Notes: generated by a model from the sequence alone, not told the origin. Shown: positions 35,359 to 44,947, counted from the first letter of the stretch. The stretch: DNA of 64,000 nt from Terricaulis silvestris (GCF_009792355.1 NZ_CP047045.1:372001-436000), one strand, 5' to 3'. Program-made: numbers and translations.

Positions 35359-37155
35359 TTGGACTTGAAGCTGCTTTCTGACAGCGACCCGTTTGTTTTG
35401 TTTGAAGACGCCCGTCCTGGCGGCAGCGTCGCGCGGTTGTTTACTGGGCCGTGCGAGACGGTCGTGGCTTGGACGCTGGATGAGGTTGCGCCGGCGCTTG
35501 AGGCGCTGCGGGCGGGGCTGAAACGCGGGCGCCATGCGGCGGGGTGGTTCAGCTACGAGGCGGGGCACGAGTTCGAGCCGCGGCTGGCGGCGCGCGTGAA
35601 GCGGCGCGATGCCGGGGCGTTTCCGCTGGTCTGGTTTGGGCTGTTCGAGCGCGCCGAGCTGGTGACGCGCGAAGCGCTGGAGCGGGCTTTGCCGGATGGC
35701 GCCGGGGCGTGGCTCTCCGCGCCGCGGCCGAGGATGACGCGCGCGGCTTACGCGCAGAAATTCGCGCGCACGCAGTGCTACATCGCCGATGGCGACGTCT
35801 ATCAGATCAATCTCAGCTACCGCGCCGATCTCACGGTGCTGGGCGATCCGCTGGCGGCTTACGCGCGTCTGCGCGGCGCTGGGCAGGGTGGGTGGAGCGC
35901 TGTCGTGTACAATGGCGATCAATGGCTGCTGTCGACATCGCCGGAATTGTTTTTCCGTTTGTCCGACGGCGCCATCGAAGCGCGACCGATGAAGGGCACG
36001 GCGAAGCGGCGTAGCGATCCGGAGGCGGATCGCTTGGTGGCGGAGGCGTTGCGGCGCGATCCGAAAGAGTTGGCCGAGAACGTGATGATCGTCGATCTGC
36101 TGCGCAATGATATTTCACGCCTGGCCAAGCGCGGTTCGGTGCACGTGTCGGAGCTGTTCAAGGTCGAGACCTATCCGACCCTGCACACGCTGACGTCGAC
36201 GGTGAAGGCTGAGATCGAGGATAAATACGACGCCGTCGATGTGCTGCGCACGTTGTTTCCGTGCGGATCAATCACTGGCGCTCCCAAGATCCGCGCCATG
36301 GAGATCATCGACGAACTTGAGACTGATGAGCGTGGGGCGTACACAGGTTCGATCGGCTGGATGGCGCCGGATGGATCAGCGGAGTTCAACGTGGCGATCC
36401 GCACCATCGCGATCGATGGCGCGCGCGCGGAGGTTGGCCTGGGCGCGGCGGTGGTTGCCGATTCCACACTGGACGGCGAATGGGAGGAGTGCCGCACCAA
36501 GGGCGCTTTCATTACCGCCAACGCGCCGGCGTTTGATTTGATCGAGACGATGCGGTTCGAGCCGGGCGCGGGCGTGAGCTGGATCGAGTTGCACTTGGCG
36601 CGGCTGGAGGCGTCGGCGAGGACGTTTGGTTTTGGCTTCGACGCGGCGGGCATTCGTGACGCTATCGCGGCGGCAATAGCTGGTGCGGCGCCGAGCGTGG
36701 TTCGCTTGTTGCTTGGCGCGGATGGGTTGCCGCGTATTGAGCTGAAGCCGCTGCCGGCGTTTCCGGCTGCGGGGGCGAGCGTGGCTGTGGCGCCTTTACC
36801 CGTCGATGCGCGGGATTTCAGGCTTCGCCACAAGACAACGTTGCGCGACTTCTACGACGACGCGCGGGCCGGTTCGGACGCTGACGAAGTTGTTTTCTTG
36901 GATGGTGAGGGTTTCGTCACCGAGGGCAGTTTCACCAACGTGTTTGTTGAGCGTGATGGCATGCTGGTGACGCCGCCGTTAATGCGCGGGCTGTTGCCGG
37001 GCGTGTTGCGCGCGGACCTCATCGCCAGCGGTCGCGCGCGCGAGGGCGATCTGCGCGCGGCTGATCTGGGGCGCGGGTTCTTTGTCGGCAACGCCGTGCG
37101 TGGGCTTGTTGCGGCGCGGTTGGCGACGCCGGTGTTGCGGCGCGCTGCGTCGTGA
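35359..37155 (+). CDS. pabBC: Aminodeoxychorismate synthase / aminodeoxychorismate lyase fusion (PabB-PabC)
   Basis: The 598-residue protein joins two enzymes of p-aminobenzoate synthesis for folate. Residues 1-390 are the chorismate-binding domain, with ARPMKGTAKRR (K212), ENVMIVDLLRND and FPCGSITGAPK (300-310). Residues 393-598 are a class IV PLP lyase with HKTTLRDFYDDAR (candidate PLP lysine K492) and DEVVFLDGEGFVTEGSFTNV. The start is taken as TTG at 35359, because the protein needs DPFVLFEDARPGG near its beginning and no ATG is available. The glutaminase PabA is not in the window. The stop overlaps the GTG start of the Sua5 gene. Confidence 0.93.
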   Translation: MDLKLLSDSDPFVLFEDARPGGSVARLFTGPCETVVAWTLDEVAPALEALRAGLKRGRHAAGWFSYEAGHEFEPRLAARVKRRDAGAFPLVWFGLFERAELVTREALERALPDGAGAWLSAPRPRMTRAAYAQKFARTQCYIADGDVYQINLSYRADLTVLGDPLAAYARLRGAGQGGWSAVVYNGDQWLLSTSPELFFRLSDGAIEARPMKGTAKRRSDPEADRLVAEALRRDPKELAENVMIVDLLRNDISRLAKRGSVHVSELFKVETYPTLHTLTSTVKAEIEDKYDAVDVLRTLFPCGSITGAPKIRAMEIIDELETDERGAYTGSIGWMAPDGSAEFNVAIRTIAIDGARAEVGLGAAVVADSTLDGEWEECRTKGAFITANAPAFDLIETMRFEPGAGVSWIELHLARLEASARTFGFGFDAAGIRDAIAAAIAGAAPSVVRLLLGADGLPRIELKPLPAFPAAGASVAVAPLPVDARDFRLRHKTTLRDFYDDARAGSDADEVVFLDGEGFVTEGSFTNVFVERDGMLVTPPLMRGLLPGVLRADLIASGRAREGDLRAADLGRGFFVGNAVRGLVAARLATPVLRRAAS

Positions 37156-37787
37156 AGGTCATAGATCTTGGCAATTTCGACGCGGCGGTCACGCGAGCGG
37201 CGGACGAGATTCGCGCTGGCGGCGCTGTGATCTATCCGACGGATACAGTCTATGCGCTCGCGGTCAGCGCGGTGTCGGAGGCAGCGCTGGACCGCGCCGA
37301 TCGCGCCAAAGGACGGGCGCCGGCGGCGAAACCGCTCTCTCTGTGCGTTGCCGATCTGGAGCAGGCGGCGGCGTTCGTGGAGATCGACGATCGCGCGCGC
37401 ACATTGGCGGACGCGTTTTTTCCGGGCGCGTTGACGATGGTGTGCTTGTCAAAGAACGTGTTGCCGGCGCGGTTACAGGCGGGATTTCCGGGCGTGGGAA
37501 TTCGCGTGCCGGGGCATCCGTTCGGACCGGCATTGGCGCGTGCACTCGGGCATCCGATCACCACCACCAGCGCTAACGCGTCCGGCCTGCCGCCGGCAAT
37601 TGACGCAGCGAGCGCGCAGGCGGCGTTCGCGGGCAGTGAGTTCGAGCCTGCGCTGCTGATCGATGGCGGGCCGGCGCCGATCGGCATGGCGTCCACGGTG
37701 ATCGATCTCACTGGCGGCGAGGTAAAGCTGCTGCGTGAAGGGGCAATCCCGTTCCGAGCTGTGTTGGATGCGCTGCGCGGCGCTTAG
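37152..37787 (+). CDS. tsaC: L-threonylcarbamoyladenylate synthase (Sua5/YrdC family)
   Basis: The 211-residue protein starts at GTG overlapping the pabBC stop. It shows the YrdC fold motifs GGAVIYPTDTVYALAVSA, RAKGRAPAAKPLSLCVADL, FFPGALTMVCLSKN, GIRVPGHP and TTTSANASGLPP. The enzyme makes threonylcarbamoyl-AMP from threonine, bicarbonate and ATP, the first step of t6A37 tRNA modification. The usual KxR...SxN tetrad is represented by KGR...KP and SAN. It starts a run of all four bacterial t6A genes. Confidence 0.92.
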   Translation: MKVIDLGNFDAAVTRAADEIRAGGAVIYPTDTVYALAVSAVSEAALDRADRAKGRAPAAKPLSLCVADLEQAAAFVEIDDRARTLADAFFPGALTMVCLSKNVLPARLQAGFPGVGIRVPGHPFGPALARALGHPITTTSANASGLPPAIDAASAQAAFAGSEFEPALLIDGGPAPIGMASTVIDLTGGEVKLLREGAIPFRAVLDALRGA

Positions 37788-37832
37788 TGCGCTTTTCTCG
37801 CTGCATCGGCTCAGCTACGTCTCTCGCCGCAT

Positions 37833-38279
37833 ATGAACGCCATCGCTACCACCCGCGCTACAACGAGATCGCCCGAAGAGACTGTCGCGCTCGGCCGCGC
37901 GCTCGCGGCGGATTTGCGCACGGGCGACATCGTGCTGGTGTGCGGGCCGATGGGGGCGGGGAAGACGTATTTGGCGAAGGGTTTGATCGCTGGCATGGGT
38001 GGCGCTGCGGAAGATGATGTTGCGAGTCCGGCGTACGACATCGTGCATCAGTTCCCCGGACGCGAGATGGTGTTTCACTACGACCTGTTTCGCCTGCAGC
38101 AGCTGTCCGGTGAGGACGTCGAGTGGATAATGGAATTGCTGCAGCAAGACGGTGTGCACGTGATCGAGTGGGGCGATCGCCTCGAAGGCGCGCTGCGCCG
38201 TCCGTTCGCGAAGATCACGATTGGATTTGGTGAAAGTGACGAAGATCGTGTGATCGATATTGAGGGGGCGCAGCCATGA
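37833..38279 (+). CDS. tsaE: tRNA t6A ATPase TsaE
   Basis: The 148-residue protein has a P-loop CGPMGAGKTYLAKG (Walker A at 38-45), VASPAYDIVHQFPG, VFHYDLFRL and HVIEWGDRLEG, the order of TsaE. TsaE binds TsaB-TsaD and its ATPase activity resets the complex. The middle (GEDVEWIMELLQQD) is unlike the usual alphaproteobacterial form as I remember it. Its stop overlaps the tsaB start by four bases. Confidence 0.88.
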   Translation: MNAIATTRATTRSPEETVALGRALAADLRTGDIVLVCGPMGAGKTYLAKGLIAGMGGAAEDDVASPAYDIVHQFPGREMVFHYDLFRLQQLSGEDVEWIMELLQQDGVHVIEWGDRLEGALRRPFAKITIGFGESDEDRVIDIEGAQP

Positions 38280-38824
38280 CCATTGCCGCGCTTGACGCCT
38301 GCGGCCGTTACGCCGTCGCCGCTGTAGGGCTTGGCGACGTCACTTTCTATGCGGCGAGCGATGCGGGGGTCGGCGCGGTTCGCGCTGTGTATTCGAGTTT
38401 CGACCGCGTGTTGGAGAAGGGCGGCGTCAAGCCGTCCGAACTCGACGCTATCGTCGTCAACACTGGCCCCGGTTCTTGGACTGGCGTGCGTGTTTCGGTG
38501 ACCTACACCGCGAGCCTGGCGTTCGGCGCCGGCGCGCGTGCGTATGGCCATTCCGGTTTTGCCATCGGCAAGCGGCTCGCGGGCGGCGTCGCGTTCATCG
38601 ACCAGCTGGGCAAGACGATCGCCGAACAGGGCGCGGGCGAGGCGCCGCTTTTAGTTGAGTTGTTTGCGGAGATTGGCGCCGACGACTATCTCTCGCGCAG
38701 GCAGGCATGGCTGGATCAGATGCTGGCGCTGGGCGCGGAAGCCCTGGCTGCCGGTGAAGCGGGTGATCCGCTCGATCTGCAGACGACATACTTTCAGGAG
38801 TTTCTCGCGGGCGCGCGGAAGTAA
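38276..38824 (+). CDS. tsaB: tRNA t6A complex subunit TsaB, short divergent form
   Basis: The 182-residue protein has AALDACGRYAVAAVG in place of the usual LAIDTA start and the recognisable core DAIVVNTGPGSWTGVRVSVT. TsaB is a degenerate ASKHA protein that dimerises with TsaD and has no activity of its own. It is shorter than the usual about 220 residues because the C-terminal lobe is reduced. Context between tsaE and tsaD, with a four-base overlap, makes the call secure despite divergence. Confidence 0.82.
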   Translation: MTIAALDACGRYAVAAVGLGDVTFYAASDAGVGAVRAVYSSFDRVLEKGGVKPSELDAIVVNTGPGSWTGVRVSVTYTASLAFGAGARAYGHSGFAIGKRLAGGVAFIDQLGKTIAEQGAGEAPLLVELFAEIGADDYLSRRQAWLDQMLALGAEALAAGEAGDPLDLQTTYFQEFLAGARK

Positions 38825-38825
38825 C

Positions 38826-39860
38826 ATGGGTTTGGTTCTCGGCATCGAAACGGCGTGCGACGACACCGCGGCGGCAGTGGTGGACGAAGATTTGCGCGTG
38901 CGATCGAGCGTGGTGTGGGGGCAGAAGCAGACGCACGAGCAGTTCAACGGCGTGGTGCCGGAACTCGCGGCGCGCCGGCATGCGGAAGTGATTTTGCGCG
39001 TGGTGAAGCAAGCGCTGGAGGAGGCGGGCGCCAAGATGAGCGATCTTTCGGCGATCGCCGTCAACAACCAGCACGGTTTGATCCGATCTGTCGTTGTCGG
39101 CGTCGCGGCGGCACGTGGGTTGGCGTACGCGCAGGGCGTGCCCCTTGTTCCGGTGCATCACGTCGAAGCGCATGTGTTTTCTGCGATCATGACCAATCCG
39201 GCGCTGTTCGAGCCGCATATCTGTCTGGCTGTGGCGGGCGGGCACAATGCGCTCATCCATGTGCATTCTGTTGGCGATTACGAAGTGATCGGGCGCACGC
39301 TGGACGACAGCGCGGGCGAGGCGTTCGACAAAGTCGGCTCGTATCTGGGTTTGCCGTTCCCGGCAGGCGCGCAAGTGGACAAGCTCGCGCGCGGCGGCAA
39401 TCCGCGCGCGTACGATTTTCCGCGGCCAAAGCTGAAGGACGGTTCGCTCAACTTCAGCTTCAGCGGGTTGAAGACGCCGGTGCGGATGGTGGCCGAGAAG
39501 CTGCAAGACGGCGCTTCAGCAGCCGATGTTGCGGCGAGCTTCGAGCGCGCTGTCGTCGATGTGTTGGTAGCAAAGACGCTCGCGGCGGCGGAGCAGTGCG
39601 GCTTGCGCCAGGTGAGCGTGGTCGGCGGCGTGGCTTGCAACACATTGCTGCGCGAAGAACTGCCGCGTGCAGGTGCGAAGGCGGGAATCGTAGTGACATT
39701 CGCGCCGCCGCGTTTGTGTACGGATAATGCCGCGATGGTGGCCGGATTGGCGCAGCACAAGCTGCGCGAGGGGGCTGTGGGCACGCTCGACCTTGACGCC
39801 ACGCCAAACGCGCCGCTCGGCCGCCGTGGCGCCAACTATCGGCCAAATCAATCCGCCTGA
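38826..39860 (+). CDS. tsaD: tRNA t6A transferase TsaD, divergent form
   Basis: From the ATG at 38826 the protein has 344 residues, starting MGLVLGIETACDDTAAAVVD. Conserved parts are GVVPELAARRH, HHVEAHVF (metal ligands H112 and H116), DDSAGEAFDKVGSYLG, LNFSFSGLKTPVR and CTDNAAMVAG. Unusual are NNQHGL (80-84) where TAGPGL is normal and AGGHNAL where SGGHT is normal. TsaD transfers the threonylcarbamoyl group to A37 of ANN-decoding tRNAs. It is the last of four consecutive t6A genes. The upstream in-frame extension into tsaB is not used. Confidence 0.88.
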   Translation: MGLVLGIETACDDTAAAVVDEDLRVRSSVVWGQKQTHEQFNGVVPELAARRHAEVILRVVKQALEEAGAKMSDLSAIAVNNQHGLIRSVVVGVAAARGLAYAQGVPLVPVHHVEAHVFSAIMTNPALFEPHICLAVAGGHNALIHVHSVGDYEVIGRTLDDSAGEAFDKVGSYLGLPFPAGAQVDKLARGGNPRAYDFPRPKLKDGSLNFSFSGLKTPVRMVAEKLQDGASAADVAASFERAVVDVLVAKTLAAAEQCGLRQVSVVGGVACNTLLREELPRAGAKAGIVVTFAPPRLCTDNAAMVAGLAQHKLREGAVGTLDLDATPNAPLGRRGANYRPNQSA

Positions 39861-39950
39861 CGGCTATCCGCCGCATTCTGTAATCCTGCGCGGCGCACGC
39901 TCTTGATCTCGTGCGCTGCGGCGCTACGCCTGCACCGGAGGGAGATCGTC

Positions 39951-41615
39951 ATGAACCTGAGCCGCCGCTGCTTTGCACAAGCTTCTCTGGCAGCCCTTGC
40001 CGCTGGCTGCGGTCGCAGCGAACGGGCGCCTGATCTCATTATTTTCGGCGGGCCGATCTACACCGGTGTTTCACGGACGCCGCGTGTCGAAGCGCTGCGC
40101 GTGCGCGACGGGCGCATCGTGTTCGCCGGCGCATTGGAAGAGGCAACCGCCAACCGCGGCAACGCGCAATCGATCGATCTCGGTGGCGCGGCAGCGTTTC
40201 CCGGCTTCACGGATTCGCACGTGCATCTCACCGGCGTTGGCATGGCCGCGTTGCAACTCGACCTTGTTGGCGTGGAGTCAATCGCGACGATGCTGGAGCG
40301 ACTGCGCGCGTACGCAGCGGCGAATACGGAGGGGCCGATCTATGGCCGCGGCTGGATCGAAACGCATTGGCCGGAGCGCCGCTTCCCGAACGCTGCAGAC
40401 TTGGACGCTGTCGTCAGCAATCGCATCGTTGTTCTGGAGCGCATCGATGGCCACGCTGTTGTCGTCAACACGGCGGCGCTGACGCTCGCCGGCATCAACA
40501 ATAACACGCCGAACCCACCGGGCGGCAGCATCGAGCGTGATGCGAGCGGCGCGGCCACCGGCATGCTGATCGATAACGCAGCCAGCCTCGTGCAGAGCCG
40601 ATTGCCGTCGCCGACGCCGGAGATGATGCGCAACGCGTTACGCCAAGCAGCGCAATTGTACGCACAGCGCGGCTGGACGGGCATTTCCAACGTCAGCACC
40701 ACTGCGCAAGAGGCGACGTTCTTTGAGGAATTGGCGCGTGTGGGCGAGATGCCGCTGCATGCGAGCCTTTATATGGATCCATCGGCACTCGACCCGCTGT
40801 TCGAGCGTGGGCCTTATGTGGACGCCACGGGCCTGGTGCATGTCCGCGGCGTGAAACTTTACATGGATGGCGCGCTCGGATCGCGCGGCGCTGCGCTGTT
40901 GTCGCCCTATTCGGACGCGCCAGGCGATGGCTTGCTCGTTACGCCGGTGGACGAGATTCGCGACCTGTTGCGGCGTGTGCGTGCCGCGAACGCGCAAGCC
41001 GCGACGCACGCGATTGGCGATCGTGGCAATCGCCTGGTGCTTGACGCTTATCGCGATACCTACGCAGACGCGCCGGATGCGTTGCGCGGCGCGCGCTGGC
41101 GGATCGAGCATTCACAGATCATCGCGCCGGAAGACCTGCCGCGCTTCGGGCAGATGGGCGTGATTGCGTCGATGCAGCCGTCTCACGCGATCAGTGACCT
41201 GCATTTCGCGCCGGCGCGGCTGGGGACGAACCGGCTTGCGGGCGCGTATGCGTGGAAGGCGTTGCTGGAGTCCGGCGCCGTCATTGCGGCTGGCAGCGAT
41301 GCCCCCGTCGAGAAGGGCGATCCGTTGATCGAATTCTATGCGTCGTTCTACCGCCACGATCTCAGCGGCTTCGCCGGTCCCGAATGGCATCTCGATCAAG
41401 CTGTCTCGCGCGACCAGACCCTGCGTACGTTGACCTGGGGCGGCGCTTTCGCGGCGTTCGAGGAGGCCGATCGCGGCACGCTGGAGGTTGGCAAGTTTGC
41501 GGATATCAGCGCGTTCTCTGTCGATCTGATGGAGGCCGAACCGGCCGCCATCCCGACCGCGCGTGCGGTGCTCACTGTGAGTGGCGGACGGGTCACCCAC
41601 TCCGCCATCACCTGA
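39951..41615 (+). CDS. YtcJ-like metal-dependent amidohydrolase, probable lipoprotein
   Basis: The ATG at 39951 has a GGAGGGAG ribosome site and gives 554 residues. The N-terminus SRRCFAQASLAALAAGC combines a Tat-like RR with a lipobox, with Cys20 as the likely lipid site. The amidohydrolase motifs follow: FPGFTDSHVHL (H90, H92), VKLYMDGALGSRGAALLSPY, THAIGDRGN, RIEHSQII and AGSDAPVE. YtcJ-type enzymes hydrolyse amides or carbamates. It is a separate transcript unit after tsaD; the substrate is unknown. Confidence 0.9.
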   Translation: MNLSRRCFAQASLAALAAGCGRSERAPDLIIFGGPIYTGVSRTPRVEALRVRDGRIVFAGALEEATANRGNAQSIDLGGAAAFPGFTDSHVHLTGVGMAALQLDLVGVESIATMLERLRAYAAANTEGPIYGRGWIETHWPERRFPNAADLDAVVSNRIVVLERIDGHAVVVNTAALTLAGINNNTPNPPGGSIERDASGAATGMLIDNAASLVQSRLPSPTPEMMRNALRQAAQLYAQRGWTGISNVSTTAQEATFFEELARVGEMPLHASLYMDPSALDPLFERGPYVDATGLVHVRGVKLYMDGALGSRGAALLSPYSDAPGDGLLVTPVDEIRDLLRRVRAANAQAATHAIGDRGNRLVLDAYRDTYADAPDALRGARWRIEHSQIIAPEDLPRFGQMGVIASMQPSHAISDLHFAPARLGTNRLAGAYAWKALLESGAVIAAGSDAPVEKGDPLIEFYASFYRHDLSGFAGPEWHLDQAVSRDQTLRTLTWGGAFAAFEEADRGTLEVGKFADISAFSVDLMEAEPAAIPTARAVLTVSGGRVTHSAIT

Positions 41616-41829
41616 ATCCGTTGGTTGCGGCGCCGAGGACACACCTCACGGACCAGGCCTTCCCCCGTTGGGCCAAAGGCCCTTGCCAAACCCAGCATTT
41701 ATGACCTAGTCCTAGAAAAGACACCGGTGGCAAAAATAAAGATAGCGGTGTCATAGGGATGAAACGGGGTCTTTTCGCGTAAGGGCACAAGCTGCTCATT
41801 GCGACCTAAGGCCCGCCGGGGAGGAACTT
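41616..41829. promoter_or_regulatory. Upstream region of carbohydrate receptor with paired operator-like sites
   Basis: GACACCGGTGGC at 41720-41731 is a near-palindrome and AGCGGTGTCA at 41744-41753 repeats the half-site CGGTGTC. GACACCG and CGGTGTC therefore also form a wide inverted repeat. ACCGGT-centred palindromes are typical of LacI/GntR-type sugar regulators, but no such gene is present in the window. The receptor start has a strong GGGGAGGAACTT ribosome site. Confidence 0.5.
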
Positions 41830-44800
41830 ATGGCGGTTAATAAGTCGGCGGCGCGTAAAGCCCGTGGCAGCGTCTCGTTGTTTGCGCTCGGGGCCGCATT
41901 GGGTCTGGTCGCGGCGGGTCCCGCACTCGCGCAAGAGGGGGCGCAGCCCGAGGAAGACGAAATTGTCATCACCGGGTTTCGCGGCTCACTGGCGCAAAGC
42001 CTTGAGGTCAAGCGTGACTCGAATGGCTTTGTCGACGCCATCACCGCAGAAGACATCGCGGACTTCCCCGATCTCAACCTGGCGGAATCCGTCCAACGCA
42101 TTCCTGGCGTCGCCATCGACCGCGACAGCGGCGAAGGCCGCTCGATCGTCGTGCGTGGTCTCGGCGCAGAATTCACCCGCGTGCGGGTCAACGGCCTCGA
42201 AGCGCTGACCACCACAGGCGGCAAAGACGGCTCCGGCGGCAACAATCGCGGCCGTCAGTTCGACTTCAACATTTTCGCTTCCGAGCTCTTCAACTCGATC
42301 ACCGTCCGCAAGTCCTCCTCAGCGGCGGTTGAAGAAGGGTCATTGGGCGCGACGGTGGATCTGCGCGCGGCCCGGCCGTTCGACTTTCAAGACTTCACGA
42401 TGGGTCTGTCGGGTCAGGCCGGCTACAACGACTTATCCGAAACCTACGATCCACGCGCCACGTTCCTCATCAGCAATCGCTGGGAAACGCCGATCGGCGA
42501 GTTCGGCGCTCTGTTCTCGGTCGCCTACACGCACCGCAACGTGCTGGAAGAAGGATCAAGCACGGGCCGTTGGGAAAACCCGAGCGTTGGCACCCAGATC
42601 ACTGGCACCGCGAGCGGAACGGCGTTTCCGTGTCCGACGTCGACCGCACCTCCCGGCGCCAATTACAATCCGTCGAGCGGCCCGCCGCTCACCTGCGCAG
42701 ACATCGGCGTTGGCACCGTCAACCCAGCCCTGATCGTATCGCCAACCAACCCAGCGCCGGTTGGCACCGTCAACAATTCCTGGCACCCGCGCATTCCGCG
42801 CTACGGCCGGCTGGCTTACGATCAAGATCGCCTCGGCCTCACAACGGCGCTGCAGTGGCAGAACGACTCCACTCAAGTGTCGCTCGATTGGATGCACGCC
42901 GAGTTCACCGGCACGCGCCAGGAAAACTATCTCGAAGTTATCGGCTTCAGCCGCGCCGGACAGGGCGTGCCGCAGATGGATGTCGTGGCCTATGAAATCG
43001 ATGATCAAGGCCGCCTCGTCGCCGGCACCTTCGATGATACGGACGTGCGCGTCGAAGAGCGCATCGACGAGCTGAACACCTACTTCAACGAATACACGCT
43101 CGGCATCGAGCACGAGTTCACCGATCGCTTCCGGATGAACTTCCTCGCCGGCCAGGCGGTCTCGCATCACACCAACCCGGTGCAGTCGACGGCTTCGTTG
43201 GAGCGCTACAATGTCGACGGTTATCAGTACGACTATAGCGGCGACGATGCGCGTCCGTTCTTCGATTACAATTTCGACGTCACCAACCCGAACAATTTCG
43301 TGTTGAGCAACTCGGCTGCGCAGGGCGATGCTTCGCTAATTCGCATGCGGCCAAGCGTGACGGACAACACCGTCGAGACCTTTGCGATCGACTTCGAGTA
43401 CGACCTGAACGAGCAGTTCTCGTTCTTGTTCGGCGCATCACAAAAGAGGTTTGAGTTCTTCACGTCGGAAGTGCGCCGCACAAACAACACCGAAGTCGCG
43501 CCACCGCTCGCCGCCGGCGACTGCAACAATGACGGCGTCCGCGGCGATTGTACGATGGCGGACATCACCCATCTGGTCACTGACTTTGGCCGCAATCTCG
43601 ACCTGCCGAGCGGCACGGACACGGCGTGGGTCGTGCCCGACCTCAACGCCATCGCGAACGCGTTCAACATCAATTGCAACTGCATCGATGAAGGTGCGAA
43701 CGGGGTCTACAACTCCACCGCAGGCGCTGACTTGATCCTCGGAACGCCTGATGACGTTCTCGCCGGCGACGACATTGACTATCGCATGAACGTCAACGGC
43801 TTGTTCGCGGGTAACCGCCAGGTCGAAGAAACCAGCAACGCGGGCTTCGTGGCGATAACTTGGGACACGACGCTGGCCGGCATGCCCGTGCGTGGCGACT
43901 TTGGCGTCCGCTACTTCGAGACCGAGGTGAATTCCTCGGGCTATCTCGGGCCCATCCAGGTCACGGCCCAGAACTCGTACACTGACACGCTGCCGTCGCT
44001 GAACCTCGTCGTCGAGCCGCATGAAAATTTCCTCGTGCGCTTTGCGGCGTCGCAGGCCATCTCGCGTCCGGACTTGCCGCGCCTCACGCCTGGCGGCCAG
44101 ATCAACGTCACCGCTGGCGGCGTCTCGATGAGCATCGGCAACCCGCTGCTCGAGCCGATCCGCTCGACCAATTACGACCTCGGCTTCGAATGGTATTTCG
44201 ACGAGGAGGCGCTGGTTTCGGTGTCCTTCTTCCGCAAGGATATCGAGAGCTATCAGCAGGTCGTGCAGACGGCGACGACATTCGATCAAACTGGCATTCC
44301 GGCGTCGCGCCTTGACGGCACTGCGCAGGACGGTGTGGACCCGACAACGATACCGACAAATATGGTGGGCTTCCAGAACACGCCTGGCGGCGAACTCAAC
44401 GGCTACGAGATCAGTTACCAGCAACCGTTCACGTTCCTGCCGGGCATTCTCGCCAATTTCGGTACGATCCTGAACTACACGCATGTCGAATCCGACATCG
44501 AGTACTTCCTGAACAACGCCGGGACTCAGACGGTGACACTGCCGTTGCTGAACCTGTCGCCCGAAACTTGGAACGCGACGCTCTACTATGAGGACGGTCA
44601 TTTCAGCGCCCGTGTTTCGGCGGCGCATCGCGATTTGTATCTGACGGGGCCGTTTGCCGGCATCAATGGCAACGACTCGCGGGGCAAGCGCGAAACGCTG
44701 AACGTCGATACGGCGGTGAGCTACACGTTCAACGACCACATGACGTTCACCTTCGAGGGCATCAACTTGACCGATCAGGCCGATGACCGCTGGCTCAACT

Positions 44801-44874
44801 CGACGCTCGATTTCACCGAGAGCTTCGAACACACCGGACGGCAATACTACGTCGGCTTCCGCTACACCTACTAA
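41830..44874 (+). CDS. TonB-dependent receptor of the carbohydrate (TIGR01782-like) family
   Basis: The 1014-residue protein has a signal peptide (LFALGAALGLVAAGPALAQ), TonB-box DEIVITGFRGSLAQSLEVKR, then TAEDIADFPDLNLAESVQRI and PGVAIDRDSGEGRSIVVRGL. That opening is characteristic of the long receptors of Caulobacter and Xanthomonas for oligosaccharides. The barrel ends with FEHTGRQYYVGFRYTY. It heads a set of genes for a GH43-type glycosidase and a pectate lyase, so uptake of pectic oligosaccharides is inferred. A strong hairpin follows its stop. Confidence 0.93.
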   Translation: MAVNKSAARKARGSVSLFALGAALGLVAAGPALAQEGAQPEEDEIVITGFRGSLAQSLEVKRDSNGFVDAITAEDIADFPDLNLAESVQRIPGVAIDRDSGEGRSIVVRGLGAEFTRVRVNGLEALTTTGGKDGSGGNNRGRQFDFNIFASELFNSITVRKSSSAAVEEGSLGATVDLRAARPFDFQDFTMGLSGQAGYNDLSETYDPRATFLISNRWETPIGEFGALFSVAYTHRNVLEEGSSTGRWENPSVGTQITGTASGTAFPCPTSTAPPGANYNPSSGPPLTCADIGVGTVNPALIVSPTNPAPVGTVNNSWHPRIPRYGRLAYDQDRLGLTTALQWQNDSTQVSLDWMHAEFTGTRQENYLEVIGFSRAGQGVPQMDVVAYEIDDQGRLVAGTFDDTDVRVEERIDELNTYFNEYTLGIEHEFTDRFRMNFLAGQAVSHHTNPVQSTASLERYNVDGYQYDYSGDDARPFFDYNFDVTNPNNFVLSNSAAQGDASLIRMRPSVTDNTVETFAIDFEYDLNEQFSFLFGASQKRFEFFTSEVRRTNNTEVAPPLAAGDCNNDGVRGDCTMADITHLVTDFGRNLDLPSGTDTAWVVPDLNAIANAFNINCNCIDEGANGVYNSTAGADLILGTPDDVLAGDDIDYRMNVNGLFAGNRQVEETSNAGFVAITWDTTLAGMPVRGDFGVRYFETEVNSSGYLGPIQVTAQNSYTDTLPSLNLVVEPHENFLVRFAASQAISRPDLPRLTPGGQINVTAGGVSMSIGNPLLEPIRSTNYDLGFEWYFDEEALVSVSFFRKDIESYQQVVQTATTFDQTGIPASRLDGTAQDGVDPTTIPTNMVGFQNTPGGELNGYEISYQQPFTFLPGILANFGTILNYTHVESDIEYFLNNAGTQTVTLPLLNLSPETWNATLYYEDGHFSARVSAAHRDLYLTGPFAGINGNDSRGKRETLNVDTAVSYTFNDHMTFTFEGINLTDQADDRWLNSTLDFTESFEHTGRQYYVGFRYTY

Positions 44875-44894
44875 GCAATCCGGCATCTCCGGGG

Positions 44895-44923
44895 GGGCGC
44901 CGAGCGAAAGCCCGGCGCCCTTT
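44895..44923 (+). terminator. Rho-independent-like terminator after TonB receptor
   Basis: GGGCGCCG (44895-44902) and CGGCGCCC (44913-44920) form an 8-bp GC stem with a 10-base loop, followed by TTTC. It lies 20 bases after the receptor stop and 25 bases before the next start. It probably attenuates readthrough, so the receptor would be made in excess over downstream enzymes. Confidence 0.7.
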
Positions 44924-44947
44924 CGAGTCGGGGAAGGGACGGCTAGG

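Noticed and set aside
43438-44886. 482-codon minus-strand frame opposite the carbohydrate TonB receptor
   Set aside because: Antisense to a clear receptor barrel, no family motif, arginine- and valine-rich as expected for an antisense frame.
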